Assembly: GCA_015229045.1 (NCBI GenBank)
Contig: JADGCJ010000021.1
Coordinates: forward strand, 1-36,617
Source of the DNA: Magnetococcales bacterium
Lineage (GTDB): Bacteria > Pseudomonadota > Magnetococcia > Magnetococcales > DC0425bin3
DNA length: 36,617 nucleotides
Reading direction: 5' to 3'
Below the pieces are notes generated by a model. The model saw only the letters and a program-made list of their open reading frames with translations. It ran no database searches and was not told where the DNA came from. Each line of letters begins with the position of its first letter. The stretch's first letter is position 1. Below, piece after piece: positions 16,904 through 24,991 of the stretch. A program made the position numbers and the translations under genes.

Positions 16904-17060
16904 ACCGCGTCTACTTTGGAACACGTCGTTTCTCTTCTTCGGAAAAAAATGTTGGGGCAAAAGACTTTATTGGGGCTTCGCCCCAAACCCCACCAAAAGG
17001 AAGGGCACAGCCCTTCCTCCTGGACCTCCATCCCAGTCTTTCAAATCGTTGAAAAAATGA
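16901..17060. repeat. Dispersed intergenic repeat, copy A, with two terminator-like hairpins
   Basis: The left part matches copy B (24220-24396): after TTAA comes CCGYGTCTAYTTTGGAAYACG, later GACTTTATTGGGGC. The right part matches copy C (36490-36575), including CATCCCAGTCTTTCAA. Hairpins are TTGGGGC-TTC-GCCCCAA (16970-16986) and GGAAGGGC-ACA-GCCCTTCC (16999-17017), both perfect. It sits between convergent genes and may terminate both transcripts. The kinase stop codon is part of the repeat edge. Confidence 0.75.
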
Positions 17061-17109
17061 CGCATCTCGGCATGAATTCGGTTCAGAAGAAGAGTCCGTC
17101 ACTCTCGCG

Positions 17110-17862
17110 TCACTTGACGGCCGTCACGCTGAGCAAGGGTGCCCAGCCAGCCCCAAAATGACGTTGCCCCATCAAGTGGTTGCACAGGGTGTTCAGGCCA
17201 TACCAGTGGAAATGATGGTCGACCTGCGCAAATCCGGCCGAGCGCAACAGCGCCAGCAAGGAGTGATGATCCATCCCGGCGGCATGAATTTCGGTCAGGT
17301 TGTAGAGTTTTTGCGTCAAACGGTCATCGGCCTTTTGGTAGTGGCGCTGGGCATTGTGGATGCGCCGATAAAGGTGCAGCGGCCAGGAAAACCGGCTGCT
17401 GAAGGCCAGGGCCATGTCGTGATCGGAGTGGAAGACGCCACCCGGTTTCAGGACGCGATACACCTCCCGCACCAGGGGCGCATGGTCCAACACATGGTGC
17501 AGGGCGGCAAAACAGACCACCACATCCAGAGACGCCTCCCGAAAAGGCAAGGCAGCAGCCTCTCCACAAACCACAGACCCCTCCACGCGGGCAAGGCGCA
17601 CAATCTCCACCGCCAGATCCAAACCCGCCACAAAGCGAAAATGGGGCCGGGCGCAGCGCATGACCACACCGCTGCCGCAGCCCAGATCGAGCAGTCGGTC
17701 ACCGGGGGCCAAATGGCGCAGGTTGGCGAGTTGCCTTCCCATCCAGGCAAGCACCGGCGGGGTGCGTCGACCATCGACCTGCTCATAAAGGGGAGCGGCC
17801 AGATTGTAGAAGCTCTTGTTGGCCTGCCGCACCTGCTCCGGGGTGACAAGATTCTGCTTCAT
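17110..17862 (-). CDS. Class I SAM-dependent methyltransferase, third gene of radical SAM operon
   Basis: The product is a 250-residue UbiE/type-11-like methyltransferase. Motif I is LLDLGCGSGVV at about 58-68, the post-I acidic residue is in AGLDLA, EAAALPF precedes the motif IV region, and VYRVLKPGGVFHSDH is the family's beta5 segment. The C-terminal third, with YQKADDRLTQKLYNLTEIHAAGMD, would shape the acceptor site. The substrate is unknown. Its ATG overlaps the stop of the epimerase gene by 4 nt (17859-17862), so it is translationally coupled and probably acts on the product of the same pathway, perhaps a lipid or isoprenoid quinone-like compound; that last point is speculation. Confidence 0.88.
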   Translation of the reverse strand: MKQNLVTPEQVRQANKSFYNLAAPLYEQVDGRRTPPVLAWMGRQLANLRHLAPGDRLLDLGCGSGVVMRCARPHFRFVAGLDLAVEIVRLARVEGSVVCGEAAALPFREASLDVVVCFAALHHVLDHAPLVREVYRVLKPGGVFHSDHDMALAFSSRFSWPLHLYRRIHNAQRHYQKADDRLTQKLYNLTEIHAAGMDHHSLLALLRSAGFAQVDHHFHWYGLNTLCNHLMGQRHFGAGWAPLLSVTAVK

Positions 17863-18845
17863 GGCAAAAGATGGTGTTCCCGATACCAGGTCACCGCTGC
17901 CGCCACGCTCTCTTCCAGCGATTGGCGCGGCTGCCAGCCAAGTTCACGCTCCGCCTTGGCCGTCGAGAAATATTTATAGCGAAAAATCTCCCGCACGATG
18001 GAGGGGGTGAGCAGCTCGACAGCCTGCGGATCGTCGCGCCGCAGACGCGATGCCAGCCAGGCGGCAGCCAGCAAGGGACCATAAGCCAGAGCGGGTAACG
18101 TCCAGCGAGGAGGCGCAACGCCCAGGACATCGGCAATGCGGCGGGTCAACTCCCGATAGGTCAGGTTGCCACCACTCAAAATATAACTCTCACCGGCACG
18201 TCCGCGTTCGGCGATGGCCAGCAACCCCTCCACCAGGTCGCCCACCCCAATGTAACTGGTCCCGCCCGGCGGCACCGCCAGCATCCCCTTTTGCACGGTG
18301 CGCAGGATCGATCCCGAATTCATGCGCGCATCGCCCGGACCATACACCGTCGAAAAACGGGCGATGCGCACATCCAACCCCCGACGACCCCGTTCCAGGA
18401 GAAGATCCTCGGCCAATTTTTTGGTCAAAGCGTAAGGCTGGTTCGCACCCAGGGAGGCAGAGGCGGTCTCGTCCAGGAGTCGCTCGGGTGAGGAGCTGAC
18501 CCCCAGCACGGCACAGGCGCTCAGATGGATAAAACATTTCACCCCCACCGCGCGGGCCGTATCGACCACGGCACGGGTCCCCTCCACGTTGACCTGGAAG
18601 GCCTGGGGAAAGGCAGCGGCGCGAAAGGTGATCGCTGCGGCGGCATGAAACACCCTCTCGCACCCGGCCATGGCCTGCCGATAGCTCTCCGGTTCCAGCA
18701 GCTCCCCCACCACCGCCTGCGCACCAGCCACCACCCTGGCCCGCTCCCGGGTCAACACACGCACCTCGTGCCCCTCCCGCAACAGACGCGCCACCAGATG
18801 ACCGCCGACAAAGCCGCTCCCCCCGGTCACGAAGAGGGTCGCCAT
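17859..18845 (-). CDS. NAD-dependent epimerase/dehydratase family protein, HpnA/3-beta-HSD-like
   Basis: The product is a 328-residue extended SDR. The Rossmann motif TGGSGFVGGH is at 7-16, the HAAA motif (RVFHAAAAI) at about 65-73 and the active-site YxxxK is in PYALTKKLAED. VYGPGD and the GGTSYIGVGDLVEGLL substrate-side segment resemble hopanoid-associated sugar epimerase HpnA and sterol-dehydrogenase-like proteins. No hopanoid genes are present here, so the specific role is open. It overlaps the preceding radical SAM gene by one base (TGATG) and the following methyltransferase by four. Confidence 0.88.
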   Translation of the reverse strand: MATLFVTGGSGFVGGHLVARLLREGHEVRVLTRERARVVAGAQAVVGELLEPESYRQAMAGCERVFHAAAAITFRAAAFPQAFQVNVEGTRAVVDTARAVGVKCFIHLSACAVLGVSSSPERLLDETASASLGANQPYALTKKLAEDLLLERGRRGLDVRIARFSTVYGPGDARMNSGSILRTVQKGMLAVPPGGTSYIGVGDLVEGLLAIAERGRAGESYILSGGNLTYRELTRRIADVLGVAPPRWTLPALAYGPLLAAAWLASRLRRDDPQAVELLTPSIVREIFRYKYFSTAKAERELGWQPRQSLEESVAAAVTWYREHHLLP

Positions 18846-19972
18846 CAGGAAACCTTGCCATCGGTATCCGGGTAGCGGGAGACACGGCCCTGATCGTCAT
18901 AGAAAGGCTGACCGTGGCGGGCCAGATACTCTTGATCTTCGGCAGCCAGGCAGAGCTGGCCGTAGGTGGCGAAACAGGGGTATTTCAAGGCCCGGTCGCG
19001 TATCACCGCCAGGGACTCCTCGAACAGGTTGCCCAGCGACTTGTGCAAAAAAGGGCAAGGCAGCACATCGCCAAAAGGGGTGATGTAGAGAATCTCCTTG
19101 ACCGCTCCGCAGCCATGATGAATAAAATTGGCCTCGAAATCAGTACGTACCAGGGGATTCTGCGCCGTCAGTTCATCGAGAAGGGCACGATCTTCAGGGG
19201 CGAAGAAAATTTTGTCATGGTGGCGCCATTCACCCACGGGTGCAGCCAGGGCCAGAAATAAAATCACCTGCATCCCGGTCACCAGCTCGATCAAGGCCTG
19301 TAAATCGGGCGAGCGGAGACTCTCCGGCGTCACCACCGCCCCCACCGTGACGCGCAAGCCGACCTCCAGCGCGGTCCGAATGGTGTTCAGGGTCTTGTCA
19401 AACGTCCCCTTGACGCCGCGAAAGGCATCGTGGGTCGCCGGATCGGCACTGTCGAGGCTGATGGTCAGAATATCGACCCCGGCCCGTTGCAGCTCGAGGA
19501 TCTTCTCCCGGTCGAGCAGGGCGCCATTGGTGGTGACGGAGATGACATTGCGCTCCGGGCGCACGGCCTGGATATAGGCCTGCAACTCGGGATAGAGGGT
19601 CGGTTCACCCCCCTGAAAGGAGAAATTGACCGCCCCCAGCGCCATGGCCTGGCGGGCGATCTCCCCATACTCCGCCGGGGTGACGCGCCGCCGCCCGCGA
19701 CTGCCGGTTGGTTCCATCTTGCGCGGGCTGCGATTGTGCCCAGACGGCACCCCCCGGCGCATGTGGCCATCCTCCAGCGCCGTGGCAAAACAGTGGTCGC
19801 ACTTGAGGTTGCAACTGTAGCCGATGGCAAAATCGACATAGCGCAAGGGGCGCCGTCCCAGAAGGAGGATCCCCAGGAAGGTCTTGATCAGCCGCAAGAT
19901 CAGCCAAGGCTTGCCCATGCGGACGGCGTAACGGAAATTGAGCCAGTATTTTTTCACGGGAGGAAAATGCAC
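18845..19972 (-). CDS. Radical SAM protein with SPASM-like C terminus
   Basis: The product is a radical SAM enzyme of about 375 residues. The cluster motif CNLKCDHC supplies C54, C58 and C61. A roughly 35-residue basic insert (rich in Arg, Gly and Ser) precedes the GGEP motif at about 121-124. A cysteine-rich tail with CGAVKE, LPCPF, YPCF and LCLA looks like a SPASM or related auxiliary-cluster domain. The start is uncertain: I chose the GTG at 19972, after AGGG; an ATG at 20038 lies inside an inverted repeat, and an ATG at 19918 would shorten the protein. It is the first gene of a coupled trio with an epimerase and a methyltransferase. The substrate is unknown. Confidence 0.85.
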   Translation of the reverse strand: MHFPPVKKYWLNFRYAVRMGKPWLILRLIKTFLGILLLGRRPLRYVDFAIGYSCNLKCDHCFATALEDGHMRRGVPSGHNRSPRKMEPTGSRGRRRVTPAEYGEIARQAMALGAVNFSFQGGEPTLYPELQAYIQAVRPERNVISVTTNGALLDREKILELQRAGVDILTISLDSADPATHDAFRGVKGTFDKTLNTIRTALEVGLRVTVGAVVTPESLRSPDLQALIELVTGMQVILFLALAAPVGEWRHHDKIFFAPEDRALLDELTAQNPLVRTDFEANFIHHGCGAVKEILYITPFGDVLPCPFLHKSLGNLFEESLAVIRDRALKYPCFATYGQLCLAAEDQEYLARHGQPFYDDQGRVSRYPDTDGKVS

Positions 19973-20026
19973 TCTTACCCTGGGCGTCGCAGGCCATTCA
20001 GTTTTCAACGACACAGAGGAAAGGTG

Positions 20027-20082
20027 CCATACTTCCATCGGAGAGATTTCACCCTGTTTTTTACAGGGAGATGGAAGTATGG
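20027..20082. repeat. Long nested inverted repeat upstream of the radical SAM gene
   Basis: CCATACTTCCATC (20027-20039) and GATGGAAGTATGG (20070-20082) are perfect 13-bp arms. Inside is a second hairpin CCCTGT-TTTTT-ACAGGG (20052-20068), placed asymmetrically (12 nt on one side, 1 on the other). It lies between the lipoprotein stop and the preferred start of the radical SAM gene. It could be an operator, an attenuator in the leader, or the relic of a small mobile element. There is no U-run after the stem, which argues against a simple terminator. Confidence 0.7.
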
Positions 20083-20159
20083 ACCAGAATTGGTACTTTT
20101 CCCCTTCGCAAACCGCCAACTTCCGCTCGAAACAGTTGCAAAGATTCTGCGGATTCAGG

Positions 20160-21353
20160 TCAACAGAAGGGACATTTCTCAGTTTTCAACCCAAGGTTGC
20201 GGATTGACGTACACGCGCTCTCCCTGCCTTTCGAATTATTGGCACAAGAAGACGTAAACGCATCTATGCACAGGCGTTGGGCCTCGGCTTGAGAGAATTT
20301 AAAGCTGTCTGAGTATTTTAAAGAACAACCATCAACCTTGACAAGCCCTTTCGCTCCTTCAAGACTGCTGGTCCAATCCACCGACTGTCCAGAACTGCTG
20401 CTCCCCTGGGTTGTCGCAGCAGACGATCCAGAACTGCTGCTCCCCTGGGCTGTCGCAGCAGACGATCCAGAACTGCTGCTCCCCTGGGTTGTCGCAGCAG
20501 ACGATCCAGAACTGCTGCTCCCCTGGGTTGTCGCAGTAGCCGCTTTGGCATTGGCTTCCGCTTGAGCATCGGCTTTCACGGCAGCAAAATACGCACCTTC
20601 AGAGAATTTCTTATTCAGGTGGCCTGTTGCCGCAGTCACCGTTCCAACTTTTTTTGGTGAACCCATCCTGGTAAGCATGGAATTGAAGCTTTCGTCCTCA
20701 TTCCCGCCAACAGTCATACTTTTGCCAAAAATTTGCATGGTCCCAAAGTCCAGATTCGGGAATTGAACGTTGGAACCGTTTGTGTCGAGCGTCTTCGGAT
20801 CCTTTTGCAAATTTGCAGGAATTTGCATACCATTATCCGGATTCGAGTCCTCGTCAACAGCTATGAGCAATCGCGCAATATTAGCCGAATAGAGGGTACG
20901 GGCAAGAGATTTATATTCTTCACTACCGTACAACGTGTTCAACGATGAACTCGAAAACAGACCCAGGGCAGCCTTGTCCATCTTGGCTTTGGTTTCATCA
21001 TTTGCAATATCTTCTGGCGATACAAAACCGGACGGACTCAGTTTCGATGATGACCCGGATTTCAATGAGCCGATATAGATATCCCCAACAAAGAATTGTG
21101 CAACTCCACCTTCCAAATACGGAAAACTGCCCTGACTGTCAGTAACCCCTTGCGCGGAGATAGAGCCATCAGAGGCATATACCCGATACCCAAGCCCAGA
21201 GACGGGGCTGTCGTAGAAGATTGCCGTCGTCGCTGTACTGTTACCACTTGCACTTGCACTCCCACTGCCACTGCCGCCCCCACCACAACCGATCAGAGTG
21301 ACAGCGATCGGCACAGCCAGGACTGCAAGACCCAGTAATCGTTTTGACATCAT
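20160..21353 (-). CDS. Lipoprotein with Ser/Gly-rich tandem repeats and cysteine-rich tail
   Basis: The product is 397 residues. The signal has the lipobox LIGC with Cys at about 23, followed by a Gly/Ser linker. Residues about 45-100 hold YDSPVSGLGYRVYASDG and a GSFPYLEGGVAQFFVGD segment, a beta-rich module I recognise from many bacterial surface or periplasmic lipoproteins, where it often repeats. A mostly helical middle follows. Four copies of a 13-residue unit based on ATTQGSSSSGSSA come next, then a tail of about 75 residues with seven cysteines that ends in CPFC. A GGGGGAA stretch precedes the ATG. It probably stands in the outer membrane or periplasm; function unknown. Confidence 0.82.
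   Translation of the reverse strand: MMSKRLLGLAVLAVPIAVTLIGCGGGGSGSGSASASGNSTATTAIFYDSPVSGLGYRVYASDGSISAQGVTDSQGSFPYLEGGVAQFFVGDIYIGSLKSGSSSKLSPSGFVSPEDIANDETKAKMDKAALGLFSSSSLNTLYGSEEYKSLARTLYSANIARLLIAVDEDSNPDNGMQIPANLQKDPKTLDTNGSNVQFPNLDFGTMQIFGKSMTVGGNEDESFNSMLTRMGSPKKVGTVTAATGHLNKKFSEGAYFAAVKADAQAEANAKAATATTQGSSSSGSSAATTQGSSSSGSSAATAQGSSSSGSSAATTQGSSSSGQSVDWTSSLEGAKGLVKVDGCSLKYSDSFKFSQAEAQRLCIDAFTSSCANNSKGRESACTSIRNLGLKTEKCPFC
20392..20547. repeat. Four 39-bp in-frame tandem repeats inside the lipoprotein gene
   Basis: Units begin at 20392, 20431, 20470 and 20509 (GAACTGCTGCTCCCCTGGG...), with exact 39-nt spacing and only one or two differences between units. They encode four 13-residue Ser/Gly-rich blocks. 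Near identity at the DNA level implies recent slippage or recombination, so copy number may vary between strains. Confidence 0.9.
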
Positions 21354-21401
21354 TTCCCCCCATTTCTAATTTCCTGTCAAACTACGGCCAAGACTGTCGG
21401 C

Positions 21402-21430
21402 AGTTTAGGCTATTTATCACTCCTGGTAAA
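21402..21430 (-). promoter_or_regulatory. Candidate promoter of the lipoprotein gene
   Basis: On the minus strand, TTTACC (21430-21425), 17 nt, then TAAACT (21407-21402) is a moderate sigma70 match (four of six each), about 50 nt before the ATG at 21353. The rest of the 300-nt divergent gap 21354-21653 holds no gene or strong structure that I can see; no convincing ycjX promoter was found in it. Confidence 0.3.
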
Positions 21431-21653
21431 GTCGGATTTTACAGAGCGTGGTGCTTTCCCCCCATCGTGAGAACTGAATAACTCTTGCAGGTGTCGCATG
21501 CCCCATTGACAGAGGAGCCAGACCAGTGCCATTTCAAGGGGCAGTTGACAGCAGGAGAACAGCGTCAGGGAGTGCGACAGCGACGTGGCCATACCCCCTT
21601 TTTCCTTTACCCCTCCAGCCTGGACGACGCTCTGGTCAGGAACGCGCAAGGTG

Positions 21654-23027
21654 ATGGAGGATGCACTCCTGCTAGCCATGGATCAAACGGTGCGTCTGGC
21701 CGTCACCGGCCTGAGCCAGAGCGGCAAGACAGTCTTCATCACGACCCTGATCCATCAACTGTTGCAGGGGCACCGCAGCAAACGCCTCCCGCTGTTTGGC
21801 GTGGTCGAGAGCGGACGCTTCCAGGGAGCCAAGGTGATCCAGCAGCCCAATCTGGACATCTCCACCTTTGGTTATGACCGTTTCATTCTTGCCATGGGCG
21901 GATCGCCGCCCGCCTGGCCGCAGGCCACCGATGGTTTGAGCGAAATCCGTCTGGCCATGCGCTATCGTCCCAAAGGGGTCGTGCAAAAATATATCCAACC
22001 CCTGGCCACGCTCTATCTGGACATCATCGACTACCCCGGCGAATGGCTGCTCGATCTGCCCATGCTGGATCTCTCCTATGCCGCCTGGTCGACGGAGGTT
22101 TTTGCCCTGTGCGATCAGGAGCCGCGTCTGGCCCTGGCCCGCGAGTGGCGCAACGCCCTGGCCACCCTCAACCCCACCAGTCCGGCCGATGAAGAGGTGA
22201 TCCGCCAGATCAGTGCGCTTTTCACCCGGTTTTTGCGCCGCTGCAAGGATCCCGACACCGGATTGCACTATCTCCAACCCGGACGCTTTCTCATTCCGGG
22301 TGATCTGCACAACACCCCGCTGTTGGCCTTTTGTCCCCTGCGCGAACCGACCAAAGGCTCCCACCTCTCCGGGTCGCTGTACGCGACCATGGAGCAACGC
22401 TATCTACTGTATCGGGATCGGGTGGTGCGCACGTTTTACAAGAAACATTTTTCCCGTTTTGACCGTCAGATCGTCCTCGTCGACCCCATGCGGGCGCTCA
22501 ACAAGGGGTATGAGAGCTTTGCCGACATGGAAAAAACCCTGCAATCCATCCTGACCAGCTTCAACTATGGTCCGGGAGGTCTGTTGCATCGTCTGTTCAA
22601 ACCCCGCATCGACAAGCTCCTTTTTGCTGCCTCCAAGGTGGATCATGTGGCGGCCAATCAGCATCACAACCTGGAGCGCCTCCTGGAACAACTGGTGGCC
22701 ATTCCGACCAACAACGCCTTGTTTCATGGTGTATCGGTCAAGGCGATGACTCTGGCTTCGGTGCGCTGCACCCAGACTGTCGTGCAGGAGCATGAGGGGC
22801 GACGCCTCTCCTTCGTGCAGGGAATTCCCAAGGGTCGCGACGATGAAATCTTGTTGTTTCCGGGTGAAATTCCCGAGACCATCCCCGACCCTGCCGACTG
22901 GGATGCCGAACGGTTTCGCTTTCTCGAATTCGAGCCGCGTGGCCTGGGCGGAATCCGCGATGGCACCTTGCCGCATATCCGGTTGGACCAGGCCCTGGAG
23001 TTTTTGCTGGGAGATAAATTATGCTGA
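21654..23027 (+). CDS. ycjX: YcjX-family P-loop NTPase
   Basis: YcjX (DUF463) is a P-loop nucleotide-binding protein that in enterobacteria belongs to the phage-shock (Psp) regulon; its biochemical role is not settled. The ATG at 21654 gives 457 residues; a GTG at 21585 is possible. The Walker A motif is GLSQSGKT (residues 19-26), followed by FITTLIHQLL. IDYPGEWLLDLPML is the family's Walker-B-like block, and further YcjX signatures are FCPL, YKKHFSRFDRQIVLVD, FAASKVDHV and VSVKAMTLASVRCT. It overlaps ycjF by 7 nt, the usual pairing in Proteobacteria. No pspA is in the window. Confidence 0.93.
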   Translation: MEDALLLAMDQTVRLAVTGLSQSGKTVFITTLIHQLLQGHRSKRLPLFGVVESGRFQGAKVIQQPNLDISTFGYDRFILAMGGSPPAWPQATDGLSEIRLAMRYRPKGVVQKYIQPLATLYLDIIDYPGEWLLDLPMLDLSYAAWSTEVFALCDQEPRLALAREWRNALATLNPTSPADEEVIRQISALFTRFLRRCKDPDTGLHYLQPGRFLIPGDLHNTPLLAFCPLREPTKGSHLSGSLYATMEQRYLLYRDRVVRTFYKKHFSRFDRQIVLVDPMRALNKGYESFADMEKTLQSILTSFNYGPGGLLHRLFKPRIDKLLFAASKVDHVAANQHHNLERLLEQLVAIPTNNALFHGVSVKAMTLASVRCTQTVVQEHEGRRLSFVQGIPKGRDDEILLFPGEIPETIPDPADWDAERFRFLEFEPRGLGGIRDGTLPHIRLDQALEFLLGDKLC

Positions 23028-24211
23028 GACCAGGAAGTCGGCGCGCGCCGGTCGAAATCTCCCCGGCGGACCGTACACCACCAGCGGAGGAGGTGCCGCC
23101 CTCGCGACCCATCATCCTGGTTGCCCCTCCGCCGCAAGAGAGACCGACTGAAGATCCGGACGAGAGTGCCAACGCCGATCTCTCCCCGGGGAACAACCCC
23201 GACTTTGACAGCGGCAGCACGGCTCGCGTCTCAGACGAAGAGAACGACCCCGACGCAACGTGCAACACCACCTCGACCGCACCAGCCATGCCCGCCACCT
23301 TTGGTCTGTGGGAACGACTCGGCACCCTCTTTCTCGTGTTGATGGGATCCTTTCTCCTGCTGGTATTGGTGCAAAATCTGGTGCTGTTTCTGCGCAACGA
23401 GTATGCCATCCGTCCGCTTTCAGGGGGAATTTTTGCCTTTTTGGCCCTGGGAGGTCTGGGAGCGGCCATGGTCTGGCTGGGTCGGGAGTGGTATCGCCTC
23501 TCCCAACTGCGGGGGTTGCGTCAGTTGGCCGAGGAGGCCGCCCTGTTGGCTGCACAACGAGGGTTTTCTGGCAAGGCGCTGGCCCTGGCCCACCACATGG
23601 CGCCCCTCTACCGACACAATCCGGCAGCCATGGCCGGCTGGGAGCGCTTCCGCCACAGCATGGATGACACCCTGGAAGATCCACAGATTTTGCACCTCTT
23701 TTCGCAGCAAGTCCTGGCGCCGGTCGATGCCCAGGCCCATCAGGTGGTGGTGAGCCATGTCGCCAACACCACCCTGCTGACCGCCCTCAGTCCGCTGCCC
23801 CTGGTGGATGCCGTGGTTTTTCTCTGGAACACCACCCGCATGGTGCAAAAGGTCGCCCTGTGCTATGGCGTCCATCCCGGCACGGTCGGCAGTTGGATCC
23901 TGCTGCGAGACGGCTGTCAGGGATTGCTGGTGGCTGGAACCACCGATCTGCTGGCCAACCATGTCAGCAACATTCTTGGCGACTCCCTGGCCAGCCTGTT
24001 TCTCGCTCGCGCCGGGCAAGGGATGGCCAATGGTCTCTTCACCGCCCGCATCGGTCTGCAAGCCATGCGTCTGTGTCGTCCTCTCCCCTTCGCGGCGGAT
24101 GAACTCCCCGGCATGGGGCGCCTGCGTAAAACGATGGCTGCCGCCCTGGCCCAGGCCTTTCAGGGCGTCCCGCAACAGGGGACACCCACAAAAGAGGTGC
24201 AACCAGGATAA
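23021..24211 (+). CDS. ycjF: YcjF/TIGR01620 (DUF697) inner-membrane protein
   Basis: This is the inner-membrane partner of YcjX. The product is 396 residues. It has an acidic, proline-rich cytoplasmic N terminus (1-85), two membrane helices at about 102-122 and 128-150, then a helical domain of DUF697 type with HVANTTLLTALSPLPLVDAVVFLWNTTRMV in outline and a glycine/alanine-containing later segment. The start codon lies inside the end of ycjX (7-nt overlap), implying coupling. Membrane location and pairing are well supported; the exact activity of the family is unknown. Confidence 0.9.
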   Translation: MLRPGSRRAPVEISPADRTPPAEEVPPSRPIILVAPPPQERPTEDPDESANADLSPGNNPDFDSGSTARVSDEENDPDATCNTTSTAPAMPATFGLWERLGTLFLVLMGSFLLLVLVQNLVLFLRNEYAIRPLSGGIFAFLALGGLGAAMVWLGREWYRLSQLRGLRQLAEEAALLAAQRGFSGKALALAHHMAPLYRHNPAAMAGWERFRHSMDDTLEDPQILHLFSQQVLAPVDAQAHQVVVSHVANTTLLTALSPLPLVDAVVFLWNTTRMVQKVALCYGVHPGTVGSWILLRDGCQGLLVAGTTDLLANHVSNILGDSLASLFLARAGQGMANGLFTARIGLQAMRLCRPLPFAADELPGMGRLRKTMAAALAQAFQGVPQQGTPTKEVQPG

Positions 24212-24219
24212 AGCAAAGT

Positions 24220-24396
24220 TAAGCCGTGTCTATTTTGGAATACGGCGTTTTTTTGTGATCGAGAAAAAGGCAGGGGCAGGAAAGACTTTATTGGGGCTTC
24301 GCCCCAAACCCCACCAGGACTCCGTCCTGGACCTGCCAGGGAGCCAGCCCCCTGGACCCCGTTTTGAGCAGATTTTTCCGTTTTTGACCAACCTCC
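24220..24396. repeat. Dispersed intergenic repeat, copy B, with three hairpins
   Basis: The left half matches copy A (TTAAGCCGTGTCTATTTTGG and the GACTTTATTGGGGC block). Three perfect hairpins follow: TTGGGGC-TTC-GCCCCAA (24291-24307), CCAGGAC-TCC-GTCCTGG (24314-24330) and CCAGGG...CCCTGG (24336-24355). It fills the gap between ycjF and the rubrerythrin gene and could terminate the ycjXF transcript. Confidence 0.75.
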
Positions 24397-24412
24397 GAAA
24401 GGATCGATATTC

Positions 24413-24913
24413 ATGAAAACCAAAGACAATCTTAAAGCCGCCTTTGCCGGTGAAAGCCAGGCCAACCGCAAATATCTGGCCTTTGCCAAAAAGGCCGAAC
24501 AGGAAGGGTATGCCACCATCGCCAACCTGTTTCGCGCCGTCGCCGAAGCGGAAACCTTGCATGCCCACACCCACCTGCGCAACCTGGGCGGTATCAACGA
24601 CACCCTCACCAACCTGAAAGAGGCGATGGCCGGAGAGGATTACGAAGTGACCGAGATGTATCCCGGCATGGTCGCCACCGCCGAAACCGAAGGTGAAAAA
24701 AAGGCCGCCCACGGCATGCGCCAGGCCATGGAAGTGGAAAAGGTTCACCGCGATCTCTACAAGCAGGCCATCGCCGCCCTGGAACAGGGCAAGGATCTCG
24801 ATCACGACGTTTTGCACATTTGCGGCGTCTGTGGCCACACAGTATTTGGTTCGGCGCCCGACAAATGCCCGGTGTGCGGTGCCAAACAGAGCGCCTACAC
24901 CAAAATTGCCTGA
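24413..24913 (+). CDS. rbr: Rubrerythrin
   Basis: Rubrerythrin is a non-heme di-iron peroxidase that reduces hydrogen peroxide in the cytoplasm of anaerobes and microaerophiles. The product is 166 residues. The ferritin-like four-helix domain (1-130) carries the iron-ligand motifs around E14, E47xxH50, E81 and E109xxH112. The C-terminal rubredoxin-like domain has C137-x2-C140 and C152-x2-C155. AAAGGA lies about 10 nt before the ATG. Its presence fits the oxygen-sensing genes elsewhere in the window. It is followed by a strong 12-bp hairpin. Confidence 0.95.
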   Translation: MKTKDNLKAAFAGESQANRKYLAFAKKAEQEGYATIANLFRAVAEAETLHAHTHLRNLGGINDTLTNLKEAMAGEDYEVTEMYPGMVATAETEGEKKAAHGMRQAMEVEKVHRDLYKQAIAALEQGKDLDHDVLHICGVCGHTVFGSAPDKCPVCGAKQSAYTKIA

Positions 24914-24941
24914 GACCTCCCCTCTCGCCGACATCAACGCC

Positions 24942-24973
24942 GGTGACGCAACGCCATCCATCGTTGCGTCACC
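24942..24973 (+). terminator. Strong 12-bp hairpin after the rubrerythrin gene
   Basis: GGTGACGCAACG (24942-24953) and CGTTGCGTCACC (24962-24973) pair perfectly around an 8-nt loop, 28 nt past the rubrerythrin stop. No T-run follows, so it may be a transcript-stabilising 3' hairpin, a Rho-linked barrier or a palindromic operator as well as a terminator. Confidence 0.5.
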
Positions 24974-24991
24974 AGACTCCTGTGACCACCC

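Noticed and set aside
16970..17017. Riboswitch or structured regulatory RNA
   Set aside because: It lies downstream of a stop codon between convergent genes and recurs as a dispersed repeat, so a terminator-like repeat explains it better.
20392..20547. CRISPR array
   Set aside because: The four 39-bp units are directly adjacent with no spacers and lie in frame inside a gene.
21410..21679. 89-codon minus-strand frame in the lipoprotein/ycjX gap
   Set aside because: It overlaps the predicted lipoprotein promoter and the ycjX start, has no family features and has a weak start context.
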